From: Bacteroidaceae bacterium
GTDB lineage: Bacteria > Bacteroidota > Bacteroidia > Bacteroidales > Bacteroidaceae
DNA length: 64,000 bases
Assembly (NCBI GenBank): GCA_017520935.1
Contig: JAFXEF010000035.1
Span: forward strand, 62,001 to 126,000
Direction of reading: 5' to 3'
Position numbers and translations under genes: made by a program. The notes below the pieces were generated by a model. It was not told where the DNA came from. It made no database searches and worked only from the letters and a program-made list of their open reading frames with translations. Shown here one piece after another: positions 52,831 to 62,197 of this stretch. Each line of letters opens with the position of its first letter. Position 1 is the first letter of the stretch.

Positions 52831-55800
52831 TTACTTCTTGATCAATGTCTTCTTACCATCGATGATATAGATACCGGGAGCGGTAGGCGTATCGATGCGG
52901 CGGCCGAAGAGGTCGTAGATACCCAACTTGACGGGGACGACAGCCTCAACATTCTCAATACCGTCGGTAACATCGAACGGACTCTGGGTAGCAGCCTTGG
53001 TGAGGAGCTCGAGTTTCCAATCGTCAGCACCCAACCATGTTCCTGTGAACTTATCCTTGCGTGAAAGCTCAGAGTTAGCTGTCACACCGATAGCCAAGTA
53101 GTGGTGAGTAACCTCTACGGTGATGGTGTCGTATGACCAACCCCAACCCTTACCATCGTTGGCATTGAAGTAGGGAGCCTCGATTGTACCATCAGCAGCA
53201 GCCCATGCAAGACTGTCGGCATACCAGATTTCACCATGGTCAGCATAGTATTTCTTCACCTGTGCCCACTGTGTAGCCTCTGCCCACTTGGCAGTATCGG
53301 CAGTGAGTGTGTCGGCGGGGAACACCTCGGGTGATGCGAATACCCAAGCATTGTCGCCGTCAGAACGAGTAGCGACAGTAAGCTGGTAGGTTCCATCGGG
53401 GAGACCTACGATTTCCTGATAAGCGGTGAAGTTGAGTGAACCTGCAGCAGGATTCCAAGAGTCGAGATAGCGGTTTGCAGGGGTACCGTCGTAGTGCTGA
53501 CTCGCATTGGTAGGACCATTACCAGTACCCTTCACTACGGTCCAGCCAGTGGCAGCTTCGTCATCAATTGTGGGGTTCACAACCAAATCCTCGGTGAGGT
53601 CACCTACAGGAAGGTTGATGTTGAGTGCACTTGTGAGACGCTTCATCGCCTTCTCGAGCTTAGCCTGCAGGTCAGCGCAGTCGGCAGCAGGACGGAGCAC
53701 TGCAGTGAGGTCGTCCACCTGAGGAGTGATTACCTGTTCCTTAACGAAGGTCTTGTATTCTTCCTTCACACCCTTGATGGTAGCCAAGGTGTTCTCTGCC
53801 TCAATCAATGCGGTAGCATAGGCTACATAGCCGCCCAACTTGGCATCAAGTGCAGGAAGGATAGTGTGAGTAGCGTCTTCGGCATGGAGTGCCTGGCCTA
53901 CCATCTGCATGGTGACAGCCAACAGCTTGGCAGCAGAGGCATTCACGTCATAGTCGAGCTCGGCAGTCATATCGAGAAGAGCCTCATAGTTGCCTGCATA
54001 GAACTTCTGCACTGCATTGAATACACTGTCAGAAGCTGCCACAGCAGGATTAAGTGCGCCACAAGCCTCGACATACTTACCTTCAGCAGCAAGCGGAGTA
54101 GCAGCCTCAATGGCAGCCTTCACGTCCTTTGAGTCGCCGGGGAGCAGAATGTTGGCATACTCCTGTGCACGGAGCAATGATGCTTCCCAAGCAGCCTTCA
54201 GATCTTCGCCGGTAGCTTCGCCGTAATACTGCAACTTGAAGTCGGTCACCTGATACCAACCGTTTATATCACCGGCACTTACAGAAGCGAAACCGATGCG
54301 CAACTTGCCATCGACAACAACCACCTTCTCGGTCTGCAGAAGTTCCCATTCACCAATGCCTGCTCCTCCTGCATCCCAACCGACAACGGCCATATCCTCA
54401 GAGACAACAGTACTTACAGAGCTTGTAGCGTATGCGTGCTGCTGGCCAAGACCTTGTGTAATAGCACGAGCTGATACGCTGTAGACACCCTCGGGAAGAC
54501 CTTCGATATCCTGATACACGTTCATAGTGGTAAAATCGTTTGACCAAGAGTTGAGACAAGGAAGAGGTGTAGTGCCATCTCCATTGATGTCAGCTTGACC
54601 AGGACCTACCCAAACGTCACCACTTGCCTGTACGTTAGCAACAACCCAAGGAGCAGGGATAGTATAGTTCTTTGCTGAAGCGAAAGTGGGCAACACAATT
54701 CTATGGGTATAGTCGGCAGGATTTTCGGGAGTAGGTATCTGAGATTCATAGTAATCATAGATAGCAGCTTGTAAAGCAGCAACAGCCTCCTGGTAGTACT
54801 GCTCGGTAGTCTGATCCTCAGCCAACTCTACCTTTGCACCTTCTTCAACCAGCGGAGTCATAGCATCGTAAACTTTCTCCAAATCCTCCCAACCCGGATA
54901 TTCAAGAACAGACAATTCGTTTTCCACCTTATCTGTCATCTCCTTCAACTGGGCCACCAGAGCCTCCACATTCTTCACGCTATTGTAAACAGCCTCAAAT
55001 GCAGCCATAGCCGCCATCACCTCCTCATTCTCATAAAGACCAATCTCAGTATATTCACTTGCAGCAAGGCAAGCATCGCTCAACTCATTGTAAGCTGTAA
55101 CAGGGAGGATCTCGGCACGCTCGGCCAACCACGCTTCAGCCTCATCGAGCTTGAGGGTAAGTGCCACTGCGGGGAAGTCTCCGTAATAATACAGCTTGAA
55201 GTCGCGGAAAGCACACCAAGAGTCTGCCGAGTGACCGGTGTTGCGCAAGCCAATCTTAAGAGTACGATCCTGAACAATTACAGTAAGTTCGTTCTCAGCA
55301 TAGTAGGGAATACCCAGTTCAGGATTGGTCAGGCCGAATGCCTCGCTGGTAGATACACGCATATTCACATAGTCGTTGAGCACTTGATCGTTAGTTACCC
55401 CCATCACTGAAGCCGGATACTTGTAGAGTGACAACAGCGGTACCGACTCCTCATTGGCATAGAGCTGAGCCGTGATATTCTCTGTACCCGCCTGATAGGC
55501 TGCACCACTGTCATTGCCACCAGTACGATAGAATCCCTGTACCTGAACGACGTACATACCATTGGGCACGTCAGTTAGTTCCTGATATATGTCAAAGTCA
55601 CAATTAAAGAACTCCATAACCTCGTATTCCAAGCCGGGAGTACTACCAGACCATCCCTGACTATTCTTGCGCAAGGTAGGATTGGTCATATAACGATCGG
55701 TCATATCGAAACGCTCAGTTCCGTCAGCATTGGCCATTTGGAAGGCTTCGATGTCCTGCAGCAACTTAAGGATGGCAGCTTCTGTCTCTTCAAGACCCAG

Positions 55801-56655
55801 CTCGGCAGCATCATAAGCAGCCTGAGCAGCATCAATGGCATCGTAGAACTCGTCAAGTCCCTCAGAGAAGCCTCTTTCGAGCTCTGCATTGGCTGCCTCC
55901 AATGTAGCAAGCAATCTGGCATAGGCCTCGATGCAGAGTTCCGCTTCAGCCAACTGTGCCTTCAAAGTCTCCAGCAGCGCAGCACCATCATCGTAAGTAG
56001 CCACGTCAGCGATAGCATCTACAGAAGCCTGGATAGCATCCTTCAAGGCTTGCGACATTGGAGCTTCTATCAGTTCCATTGCAGACACAGCCAATGCATC
56101 CAACTCATCTTGCATCCACAGGAGCTTGGCAGCTTCTTCGGTGTCGCCTACATACTGCATCAGGCGTACATTGTCCCAAGCAGCCCAGTTCACATTACAA
56201 GACGAAATGCGGTACTCCACCTTCAGCTTTCCATCTGTTACAATAGTCGCTACAGTGTACTCCGTTGGAGGGTTCGTATTAGTCGTAGTCACCGGCACCA
56301 TATCCTGGTTTGCATAGATGGCAACGCCTGAGGGAACAACAGAGGCATCGCTCTGCAAGACAGCATGAGCCAATGATCTTACCACGTAAATGCCGTTAGG
56401 CACTTCAATGGTCTGAGACCAACTCTGGTCGCTGAGTGTGCTGGGAGCAGCCACCCAGTTCTCAATAAAATTGGTACCGTTGTAGCCATAAGTTGCAGCC
56501 GTAGCGGCAATCTTATTGCCACCTACGATAGTCCAACCAGTAGCACTACTTTCAAAATCGGGATCCGACAACAGATTGGTAACATCTGTACCACGCTGAG
56601 CCTTCACCGTCAGAGCCATAACAAAGCTCATCGCCAATAAAGTAATTTTCTTCAT
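52831..56655 (-). CDS. large modular secreted protein with jelly-roll-like and helical modules and T9SS-type tail
   Basis: 1274 residues; signal peptide MKKITLLAMSFVMALTVKA, cut before QRGTD. About four galactose-binding-like modules can be traced by a (D/N)PxxE/TGW opening and a (V/L)PxGxY strand: SDPDFESSATGW (near 30), NPTLRKNSQGW (near 325), a third near 655-815 and NPTIDDEAATGW (near 1025). They are separated by alanine/glutamate-rich helices (LEAANAELERGFSEGLDEF and others). The tail LGIYDLFGRRIDTPTAPG, then IYIIDGKKTLIKK, is type A-like. No catalytic domain was recognised. It resembles the 1811-residue protein in plan. Probably a surface protein for glycan binding, exported through T9SS. 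Confidence 0.8.
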   Translation of the reverse strand: MKKITLLAMSFVMALTVKAQRGTDVTNLLSDPDFESSATGWTIVGGNKIAATAATYGYNGTNFIENWVAAPSTLSDQSWSQTIEVPNGIYVVRSLAHAVLQSDASVVPSGVAIYANQDMVPVTTTNTNPPTEYTVATIVTDGKLKVEYRISSCNVNWAAWDNVRLMQYVGDTEEAAKLLWMQDELDALAVSAMELIEAPMSQALKDAIQASVDAIADVATYDDGAALLETLKAQLAEAELCIEAYARLLATLEAANAELERGFSEGLDEFYDAIDAAQAAYDAAELGLEETEAAILKLLQDIEAFQMANADGTERFDMTDRYMTNPTLRKNSQGWSGSTPGLEYEVMEFFNCDFDIYQELTDVPNGMYVVQVQGFYRTGGNDSGAAYQAGTENITAQLYANEESVPLLSLYKYPASVMGVTNDQVLNDYVNMRVSTSEAFGLTNPELGIPYYAENELTVIVQDRTLKIGLRNTGHSADSWCAFRDFKLYYYGDFPAVALTLKLDEAEAWLAERAEILPVTAYNELSDACLAASEYTEIGLYENEEVMAAMAAFEAVYNSVKNVEALVAQLKEMTDKVENELSVLEYPGWEDLEKVYDAMTPLVEEGAKVELAEDQTTEQYYQEAVAALQAAIYDYYESQIPTPENPADYTHRIVLPTFASAKNYTIPAPWVVANVQASGDVWVGPGQADINGDGTTPLPCLNSWSNDFTTMNVYQDIEGLPEGVYSVSARAITQGLGQQHAYATSSVSTVVSEDMAVVGWDAGGAGIGEWELLQTEKVVVVDGKLRIGFASVSAGDINGWYQVTDFKLQYYGEATGEDLKAAWEASLLRAQEYANILLPGDSKDVKAAIEAATPLAAEGKYVEACGALNPAVAASDSVFNAVQKFYAGNYEALLDMTAELDYDVNASAAKLLAVTMQMVGQALHAEDATHTILPALDAKLGGYVAYATALIEAENTLATIKGVKEEYKTFVKEQVITPQVDDLTAVLRPAADCADLQAKLEKAMKRLTSALNINLPVGDLTEDLVVNPTIDDEAATGWTVVKGTGNGPTNASQHYDGTPANRYLDSWNPAAGSLNFTAYQEIVGLPDGTYQLTVATRSDGDNAWVFASPEVFPADTLTADTAKWAEATQWAQVKKYYADHGEIWYADSLAWAAADGTIEAPYFNANDGKGWGWSYDTITVEVTHHYLAIGVTANSELSRKDKFTGTWLGADDWKLELLTKAATQSPFDVTDGIENVEAVVPVKLGIYDLFGRRIDTPTAPGIYIIDGKKTLIKK

Positions 56656-56724
56656 GGTTTGTGTAATTTAGTTGTTAATAATATGGTTAATAAATATTTT
56701 CATTCAATCCTTTATCGCTCTCAT

Positions 56725-56768
56725 TTGATTATTTCGGGGGAAATAATCAAACTATCCCGGGATAGTTT
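56725..56768. promoter_or_regulatory. two abutting palindromes between yugP and the 1274-residue protein gene
   Basis: TTGATTATTTC, GGGG, GAAATAATCAA (56725-56750) directly followed by the perfect 20-bp palindrome AAACTATCCCGGGATAGTTT (56749-56768). The two share two bases. They lie about 70-115 nt upstream of the secreted-protein start. They could be an operator pair for that gene, or a terminator for fur-purA-yugP, although the T-run is short. Confidence 0.5.
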
Positions 56769-56827
56769 TTCTACTTGAAACTGTTTCTACCTGAACGATT
56801 CTTTCACACGGTATTTTGTGTTTAGCA

Positions 56828-57508
56828 CTAATCTCTGCGTCCTAAATAAATCATCACATAATGCACCAATGTAGCCAATGAGCTGAGTGCTGCCACTACA
56901 TAGGTATAGGCAGCCGAGCGCAAGGCACTCTCGGCATCGCGATGATTATACGAGTTGGTGATGCCCGACTTGTCGAGCCAAACCAAGGCACGCTTGCTGG
57001 CATTGATCTCCACGGGCAGCGTGATAAAGCTGAACAGGGTGCTCAGTGCAAACAGAGCGATACCGGCCAGCATCACAACAGGGAAGCGCTCGATGACCAT
57101 AACGCCGACGAACAGTATCCACATCACCCACTGCGAGGAGAAGGATACGACGGGCACCAAGGCCGAGCGCATCTTCAGTGGGGCATAGGCTGTAGCGTGC
57201 TGCACGGCATGGCCACACTCGTGAGCGGCTACGGCAGCCGCAGCCACGCTACACGATGAGTAAACATCGCTGCTGAGGTTCACGGTATGGGTGACAGGGT
57301 TATAGTGGTCGGTGAGATGCCCTCTCACACAGGTCACCTGCACATCGTAGATACCATTGTCGCGCAGCATCTTCTCTGCCACGTCACGGCCTGTCATTCC
57401 GCCGGCCAAGGGTATCTTGGAGAATTTCTTGAACTTGTGGTTCAAGTTAACCTGCACAATGTAGCTGAGCAGGACAATGCCGATAAATATAATCCAAATA
57501 AGATTCAT
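56828..57508 (-). CDS. membrane zinc metallopeptidase, YugP family
   Basis: 226 residues. N-terminal membrane helix (about 3-20), then a zinc site HECGH (96-100) with His104 nearby (HAVQHATAY), and three more hydrophobic helices (120-140, 144-170, 200-220). Known as putative neutral zinc metallopeptidases of the inner membrane; the biological role is unknown. It follows purA by 6 bp and is therefore the third gene of the fur-purA-yugP unit. Confidence 0.85.
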   Translation of the reverse strand: MNLIWIIFIGIVLLSYIVQVNLNHKFKKFSKIPLAGGMTGRDVAEKMLRDNGIYDVQVTCVRGHLTDHYNPVTHTVNLSSDVYSSCSVAAAAVAAHECGHAVQHATAYAPLKMRSALVPVVSFSSQWVMWILFVGVMVIERFPVVMLAGIALFALSTLFSFITLPVEINASKRALVWLDKSGITNSYNHRDAESALRSAAYTYVVAALSSLATLVHYVMIYLGRRD

Positions 57509-57514
57509 AAGTTC

Positions 57515-58783
57515 TTAATCGTTATAACGCTCGATAGTTTGGTCACGGTCGGGACCTACAGACACAATCTTGATGGGCACCTCAAGCTCCTCTTCGAGGA
57601 ACGAGAGGTAATTGTTGAACTCTTCGGGGAACTCGTCCTCAGAGGTCATCTTCGTCATGTCGCACTGCCAGCCGGGGAGCTCTGTGTAGATAGGCTCTAC
57701 CTCACCATCGATGCTATAGGGAAAGTTCTCAGTCTCCACCCCATTGATGCGGTAAGCCACGCAAGCCTTGATGGTCTCGAAGGTATCGAGCACATCGCTC
57801 TTCATCATGATAAGGTGGGTGACACCGTTGATCATGATGGAGTACTTCAATGCCACGAGGTCAATCCAACCGCAACGACGCTTACGGCCTGTAACCGAGC
57901 CAAACTCGTGACCGAGGGTGCAGAGTTTGTCGCCAGTCTCGTCGAAGAGCTCTGTGGGGAAGGGGCCGCTACCTACGCGAGTGCAGTAGGCCTTCATGAT
58001 GCCGTACACATTGCCAATCTTGTTGGGAGCCACGCCGAGACCCGAGCAGGCACCGGCACATACGGTGTTCGAAGAGGTCACGAAGGGGTATGAGCCGAAG
58101 TCGATATCGAGCATCGTGCCCTGTGCGCCCTCGCAGAGAACGCTCTTCCCGGCCTTGAGCAGGGCGTTGATCTCGTGCTCGCTGTCCACCAGGGGGAACT
58201 GACGCAGGTATTCGATACCGGCCATCCACTCTTTCTCTATCTCAGTGATGTCGTACTCGAAGTTCATGCTCTTGAGGATATCCTCGTGACGCGCCTTGGC
58301 CTTGGCATAGACAGTGTCAAAATCACCGAGGATATCGCCCACACGGATGCCGTTGCGACTGATCTTATCGGTATAGGTGGGGCCGATGCCCTTACCTGTG
58401 GTGCCCACCTTGGCATCGCCCTTGGCCGCCTCGTAAGCCGCATCGAGCACACGGTGGGTAGGCATGATGAGGTGTGCCTTCTTGGAGATATGGAGACGCT
58501 CCTTGAGCGGATGTCCCGACGCCTCAAGTGCCTCGGCCTCAGCCTTGAACAAAGCGGGGTCGAGCACCACACCATTACCAATGATATTCACCTTGTCGCC
58601 CTGGAAGATTCCCGAAGGGATGGAGCGGAGCACATATTTCTGTCCTTCAAACTCGAGTGTATGCCCTGCATTCGGGCCGCCCTGGAAACGTGCCACCACA
58701 TCGTAACGCGGAGTAAGTACATCCACTACTTTTCCTTTTCCCTCATCGCCCCATTGGAGGCCTAACAATACATCTACTTTCAT
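57515..58783 (-). CDS. purA: adenylosuccinate synthetase
   Basis: 422 residues. GTP-dependent ligation of IMP and aspartate, first committed step to AMP. P-loop-like WGDEGKGK near residues 11-18, catalytic His in GGPNAGHTL, GIGPTYTDK, GQGTMLD-like CEGAQGTMLDIDFG, and TGRKRRCGWID. Complete and of usual length. The start overlaps the fur stop by 4 bp, so translation is coupled. Confidence 0.97.
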   Translation of the reverse strand: MKVDVLLGLQWGDEGKGKVVDVLTPRYDVVARFQGGPNAGHTLEFEGQKYVLRSIPSGIFQGDKVNIIGNGVVLDPALFKAEAEALEASGHPLKERLHISKKAHLIMPTHRVLDAAYEAAKGDAKVGTTGKGIGPTYTDKISRNGIRVGDILGDFDTVYAKAKARHEDILKSMNFEYDITEIEKEWMAGIEYLRQFPLVDSEHEINALLKAGKSVLCEGAQGTMLDIDFGSYPFVTSSNTVCAGACSGLGVAPNKIGNVYGIMKAYCTRVGSGPFPTELFDETGDKLCTLGHEFGSVTGRKRRCGWIDLVALKYSIMINGVTHLIMMKSDVLDTFETIKACVAYRINGVETENFPYSIDGEVEPIYTELPGWQCDMTKMTSEDEFPEEFNNYLSFLEEELEVPIKIVSVGPDRDQTIERYND

Positions 58784-59274
58784 GATTTACCTGTATTTTT
58801 TTTCTGTTCTTTCAGTTTCTTCTCTCTACGCCGGCGGGCAGCAGCACACTTCGAACATACGCCATATATATACAGCGAGGAATGTGCTATGGAGAAGCCA
58901 CGACTATGCGCACTCTCAATTGCCTCGCGCAACTTTTCGTCGCGCACCTCGGTCACCGTGCCACATGCCATACATATACGATGGAAGTGAGTAGTCATGT
59001 TATACGACTTCTCATACTGCGAGCTGTTGTCAAACTTATGACGGATGACCAGACGGGCATCGGTAAGCAACTCCATCGTATTGTACAAAGTAGCGCGGCT
59101 GACATGGAATTTATTGGCTGCCATCACATCAAACAGCTCCTCCATGGTGAAGTGCCCCTCTATGGAATAAATTGCATCAAGGATAGCAAAACGCTCTTGC
59201 GTCTTGCGCAAACCTTTGTTCTGCAGATACTGCTCAAAGGTGCCTTTAACAGTTTCCTTCACTTTATCTTCCAT
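58780..59274 (-). CDS. Fur-family metal-dependent transcription regulator
   Basis: 164 residues. N-terminal winged helix (about 10-85, LRKTQERFAILDAIYS, HVSRATLYNTMELL) and a C-terminal dimer/metal domain with HFHRICMACG and VCSKCAA, the two CxxC pairs of the structural zinc site. Could be Fur, PerR or Zur; the sequence alone does not decide. A lysine-rich tail (RRRREKKLKEQKKNTGK) follows. First gene of a unit with purA and yugP; a consensus promoter lies 21 nt upstream. Confidence 0.9.
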   Translation of the reverse strand: MEDKVKETVKGTFEQYLQNKGLRKTQERFAILDAIYSIEGHFTMEELFDVMAANKFHVSRATLYNTMELLTDARLVIRHKFDNSSQYEKSYNMTTHFHRICMACGTVTEVRDEKLREAIESAHSRGFSIAHSSLYIYGVCSKCAAARRRREKKLKEQKKNTGKS

Positions 59275-59294
59275 AGTACACGTAAAGTAGCAAG

Positions 59295-59327
59295 CAAAGA
59301 TAAAGAAATTTATTTGAAAAACTCAAG
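59295..59327 (-). promoter_or_regulatory. promoter of fur-purA-yugP
   Basis: TATCTTTG on the minus strand (59295-59302) with CTTG (59324-59327) 21 nt upstream. The leader is about 15 nt. Confidence 0.6.
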
Positions 59328-59414
59328 AAAAGTCAATTATTTATTGCTTTTAACAGAGTTTTCGTGTATTTCATACACTATCACCCGACAAACAGTGTTC
59401 ACGAGCGGTACAAT

Positions 59415-60014
59415 TCACTCTATCGCACCGAGCAGGCGCTGCACCTCGGCATTGGGCTGGTCGCAGCAAGCGGCATAACGTTCCAAAGCCGACAGAGCGG
59501 CTTGCTTGACAATCAGGTCGTCGGAATCCATGGCGGCTGCAGCCTGATCGACGAATTCGTCACAGCTGCGCTCGTTCATCGCAGCACCCCATATACCAAA
59601 CAGGTGCGTGATGAGGCGGAAACCTGTGTACACGGCCATGCGGTCCTCGGAGGCTATCCACTGGAATGCCTTCTGCGAGGCATAGGGCAAGCGGCGGAAG
59701 AGAGCCATGCAGACATAGTCGGCCAGCTCGGTGTTGTGTATCTGCTCCAGCCAGATATCGGCAATCTCGGGATAGAAACTCTCGACGGGCTGCAGATAGG
59801 CGGCCAGTATCTTACATTCACGGATGTCCTCCTTCCACAGAGCCTGCGCCAACTCGTGGTCGGGTTCATACTGGGCTGCAATTTCCTTGATACGCGGCAA
59901 CTCTATGCCAAAGATCAGGCGGTACTGCAAACCCTTCTCGCGGAGACTCTGCGAGATGACGCCGTTCATAAAGAGACGGAACTTGGACTTTATTTCTCGG
60001 ATGGTGGATTGCAT
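59415..60014 (-). CDS. DNA alkylation repair-like HEAT-repeat protein (AlkD family)
   Basis: 199 residues, all-helical, with HEAT-like repeats (LAQALWKEDIRECKILAAYL, IADIWLEQIHNTELADYVC, AALSALERYAACCDQ). AlkD-family proteins remove positively charged alkylated bases; Bacteroidetes relatives such as this are shorter than AlkC/AlkD and have not been tested widely. Residues equivalent to the catalytic Asp cannot be assigned with confidence. Same strand as the upstream DPP III gene, with a purine-rich repeat between. Confidence 0.7.
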   Translation of the reverse strand: MQSTIREIKSKFRLFMNGVISQSLREKGLQYRLIFGIELPRIKEIAAQYEPDHELAQALWKEDIRECKILAAYLQPVESFYPEIADIWLEQIHNTELADYVCMALFRRLPYASQKAFQWIASEDRMAVYTGFRLITHLFGIWGAAMNERSCDEFVDQAAAAMDSDDLIVKQAALSALERYAACCDQPNAEVQRLLGAIE

Positions 60015-60018
60015 AATG

Positions 60019-60103
60019 AAGGAAGAGGGAAGAGGGAAAAGGGAAGAGGGAAGAGGGAAAAGTCAGATGCCCGGATGGCAACTCTTCACTTTTCACTCTT
60101 CCC
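60019..60103. repeat. purine-rich repeats and hairpin between the DPP III and AlkD-like genes
   Basis: Four units of GAAGAGGGAA-type sequence (60019-60061) and an imperfect stem: 60048-60063 (GGGAAGAGGGAAAAGT) with 60088-60103, one mismatch. On the minus strand a T/C-rich tail follows, so it may terminate DPP III transcripts. Confidence 0.5.
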
Positions 60104-60112
60104 TCTTCACTA

Positions 60113-62155
60113 TTAATTACGGTACGGCAACGCAGCATAGTCGCGGCTGTAGCGCAGCATCTGGTCGTCGTAGCTTTCGTCGTACGAGATGGTGACGTCG
60201 GTGATGTTGCCCTCAGCATCGGTGACTGCTGTATATACGGGATTGATGAAACCCTTGTAGGGAGCGAGGTTGAGTGCTTCGTAGCGGGCAAGGATCTCCT
60301 TGTGCAGGTCTTGGTCGACCTGTACGGCATAGGTCTCTACCAGCTGACGGCCAGCCTCGTAGTCTCCCTCCGACTTGATACGCTGGATCTCGGCAAGGAG
60401 TTCGCCGAAGAGGCTGCGCAGTTTTTCGTAGTCGTTGATCTTCACGAAGGTCTTGCCGTCACGCTTCGCGAGTTCGATCACATTGTCGGCCTTGCCGTGC
60501 TCGTAGGCCCAACGGGCGATGAGCTGGCGGTTGCGCATGTGGGCCTCCTCTACGGTAGCACCCGGCTCTATACGTACAAGTTGGGTCATCAGGCCGTTCA
60601 TCATCTGTCCGTAGTACTCGGCCTTATAGGCCTCGGCATTGGGGAGCAAGCCCAGCTCCACCATCTTGGGGTCGCCCAAGTAGTAGAGTCCGAAGAGGTC
60701 GGCGCGGGTCTCCTCGATGGTAGAGCCGTGAGCCTTCAATGCATCAGGGTCTACACCAGGGAGCAGCTTGCCCGAGCCGTGACCGAGACACTCGTGCAGG
60801 TCGGTATGGAGGTCGCCGGTAAGGGCATCGTACTGCTCTATCAGTTTACGCTCCACATCGCTGTATACAAACTCCTCGTTGAAGCCGTTGCCCAGCGCAG
60901 CCATGTTGTATGCCTCGGTGAGGTTACCGATGGTTACCGACTTGGAGCCGTGTGCGCTACGTATCCAGTTGGAGTTGGGCAGGTTGATACCGATGGCCGT
61001 AGAGGGATAGAGGTCGCCGGCGAGGATCGCTGCTGTGATCACCTTGGCGGTCACGCCCTTCACCTTCTCTTTCTTGAAGCGGCTGTCTACGGGCGAGTTG
61101 TCCTCAAACCACTGGGCATTGCTGCTGATGGTCTCGGTGCGCTTGGTAGCCTCCAGATCCTTGAAGTTGACGATAGACTCCCACGAAGCCTTCATGCCGA
61201 GGGGGTCGCCGTAGCTCTCTGTGAAGCCGTTGACAAAGTCGATGCGTGAGTCGAGGTCGCCCACCCAAGCGATGCAGTAGTCGTCAAAGTCTTCGAGGCT
61301 GCCCGAGCGGTAATACTTGATGAGCTTCTCGATGACCGCCTTCTGCTCGGCATTCTCGGCTACGCCAAGTGCCTTTTCGAGCCAATAGACCACCTTGGAG
61401 AGAGCCTCGCCATAGAGACCCCCGGTGTGCCATACCTTCTCCACCACCTTGCCGTCCTCCTTCACGAGGCGACTGTTCATGCCATACATCACGGGAGTAT
61501 CGTCGTTAGGGTCCTTGAGGCTGTTATAGAAAGCCTCGGCCTCAGCCTGGGTCACGCCGTCGTAGTAGTAGCTGGCCGAGGTAAGCACGAGGTCCTCTCC
61601 ATCGGCCTGGTTCACACGTTTGGCCATCACTGTGGGGTCGAAGATAGCAGGGAACACCTCCGCACAGAGCTGCTCCACGGTCTGTCCCTCGGCCAAAGGC
61701 AGCTTGGCAGCATCAACCGAAGCCAATGCCTCATGGAAAAACTCGGGAGAGAAGCCCGGCACAAACTTGTCGGCGCTGTAGTGATGGTGTATGCCATTGG
61801 AGAACCATACGCGCTTCACGTAGGTAACAAAGTTCTTCCAGTCCCCGGTGGTCTTGTCGCCCTGATAGTCGGTGTATACGGTCTCGAGCATCTTGCGGAT
61901 GACGAGGTTGTGACGTCCATTCTGGTCGAACAGGATGTCGCGGCCATACAGGGCAGCCTCCTGGAGGTAATACACGAGTTTCTTCTGGTCGAGGGTGAGT
62001 TCGTCGAATCCCTTCACCTCGTAGCGAAGCATCTGGATGTCGGCAAAAGTCTCATTGGCATAGTCGAAGGCCGCCTCAGCCTCGGCTTGCTTACCATTGT
62101 TGCACGATACACACAGTGCAGTTGCCATAGCTAACATTGTCAATTGTCTTTTCAT
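60113..62155 (-). CDS. dipeptidyl peptidase III lipoprotein (peptidase family M49)
   Basis: 680 residues. Lipoprotein-like signal MKRQLTMLAMATALCVSC with Cys18, suggesting attachment to a membrane facing the periplasm. The zinc site has the HEXXXH form HECLGH (454-459) with EETRAD (481-486) supplying the third ligand; HECLGH is the known variant in Bacteroides. The enzyme releases dipeptides from the N-terminus of short peptides. It is complete. It begins 42 bp after trpB2, so readthrough transcription from the tryptophan-regulated promoter is possible. Confidence 0.92.
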   Translation of the reverse strand: MKRQLTMLAMATALCVSCNNGKQAEAEAAFDYANETFADIQMLRYEVKGFDELTLDQKKLVYYLQEAALYGRDILFDQNGRHNLVIRKMLETVYTDYQGDKTTGDWKNFVTYVKRVWFSNGIHHHYSADKFVPGFSPEFFHEALASVDAAKLPLAEGQTVEQLCAEVFPAIFDPTVMAKRVNQADGEDLVLTSASYYYDGVTQAEAEAFYNSLKDPNDDTPVMYGMNSRLVKEDGKVVEKVWHTGGLYGEALSKVVYWLEKALGVAENAEQKAVIEKLIKYYRSGSLEDFDDYCIAWVGDLDSRIDFVNGFTESYGDPLGMKASWESIVNFKDLEATKRTETISSNAQWFEDNSPVDSRFKKEKVKGVTAKVITAAILAGDLYPSTAIGINLPNSNWIRSAHGSKSVTIGNLTEAYNMAALGNGFNEEFVYSDVERKLIEQYDALTGDLHTDLHECLGHGSGKLLPGVDPDALKAHGSTIEETRADLFGLYYLGDPKMVELGLLPNAEAYKAEYYGQMMNGLMTQLVRIEPGATVEEAHMRNRQLIARWAYEHGKADNVIELAKRDGKTFVKINDYEKLRSLFGELLAEIQRIKSEGDYEAGRQLVETYAVQVDQDLHKEILARYEALNLAPYKGFINPVYTAVTDAEGNITDVTISYDESYDDQMLRYSRDYAALPYRN

Positions 62156-62197
62156 TTTGTTGTTCGATATTTTAAGTTTCTTAAGTTGAGTAAAACA

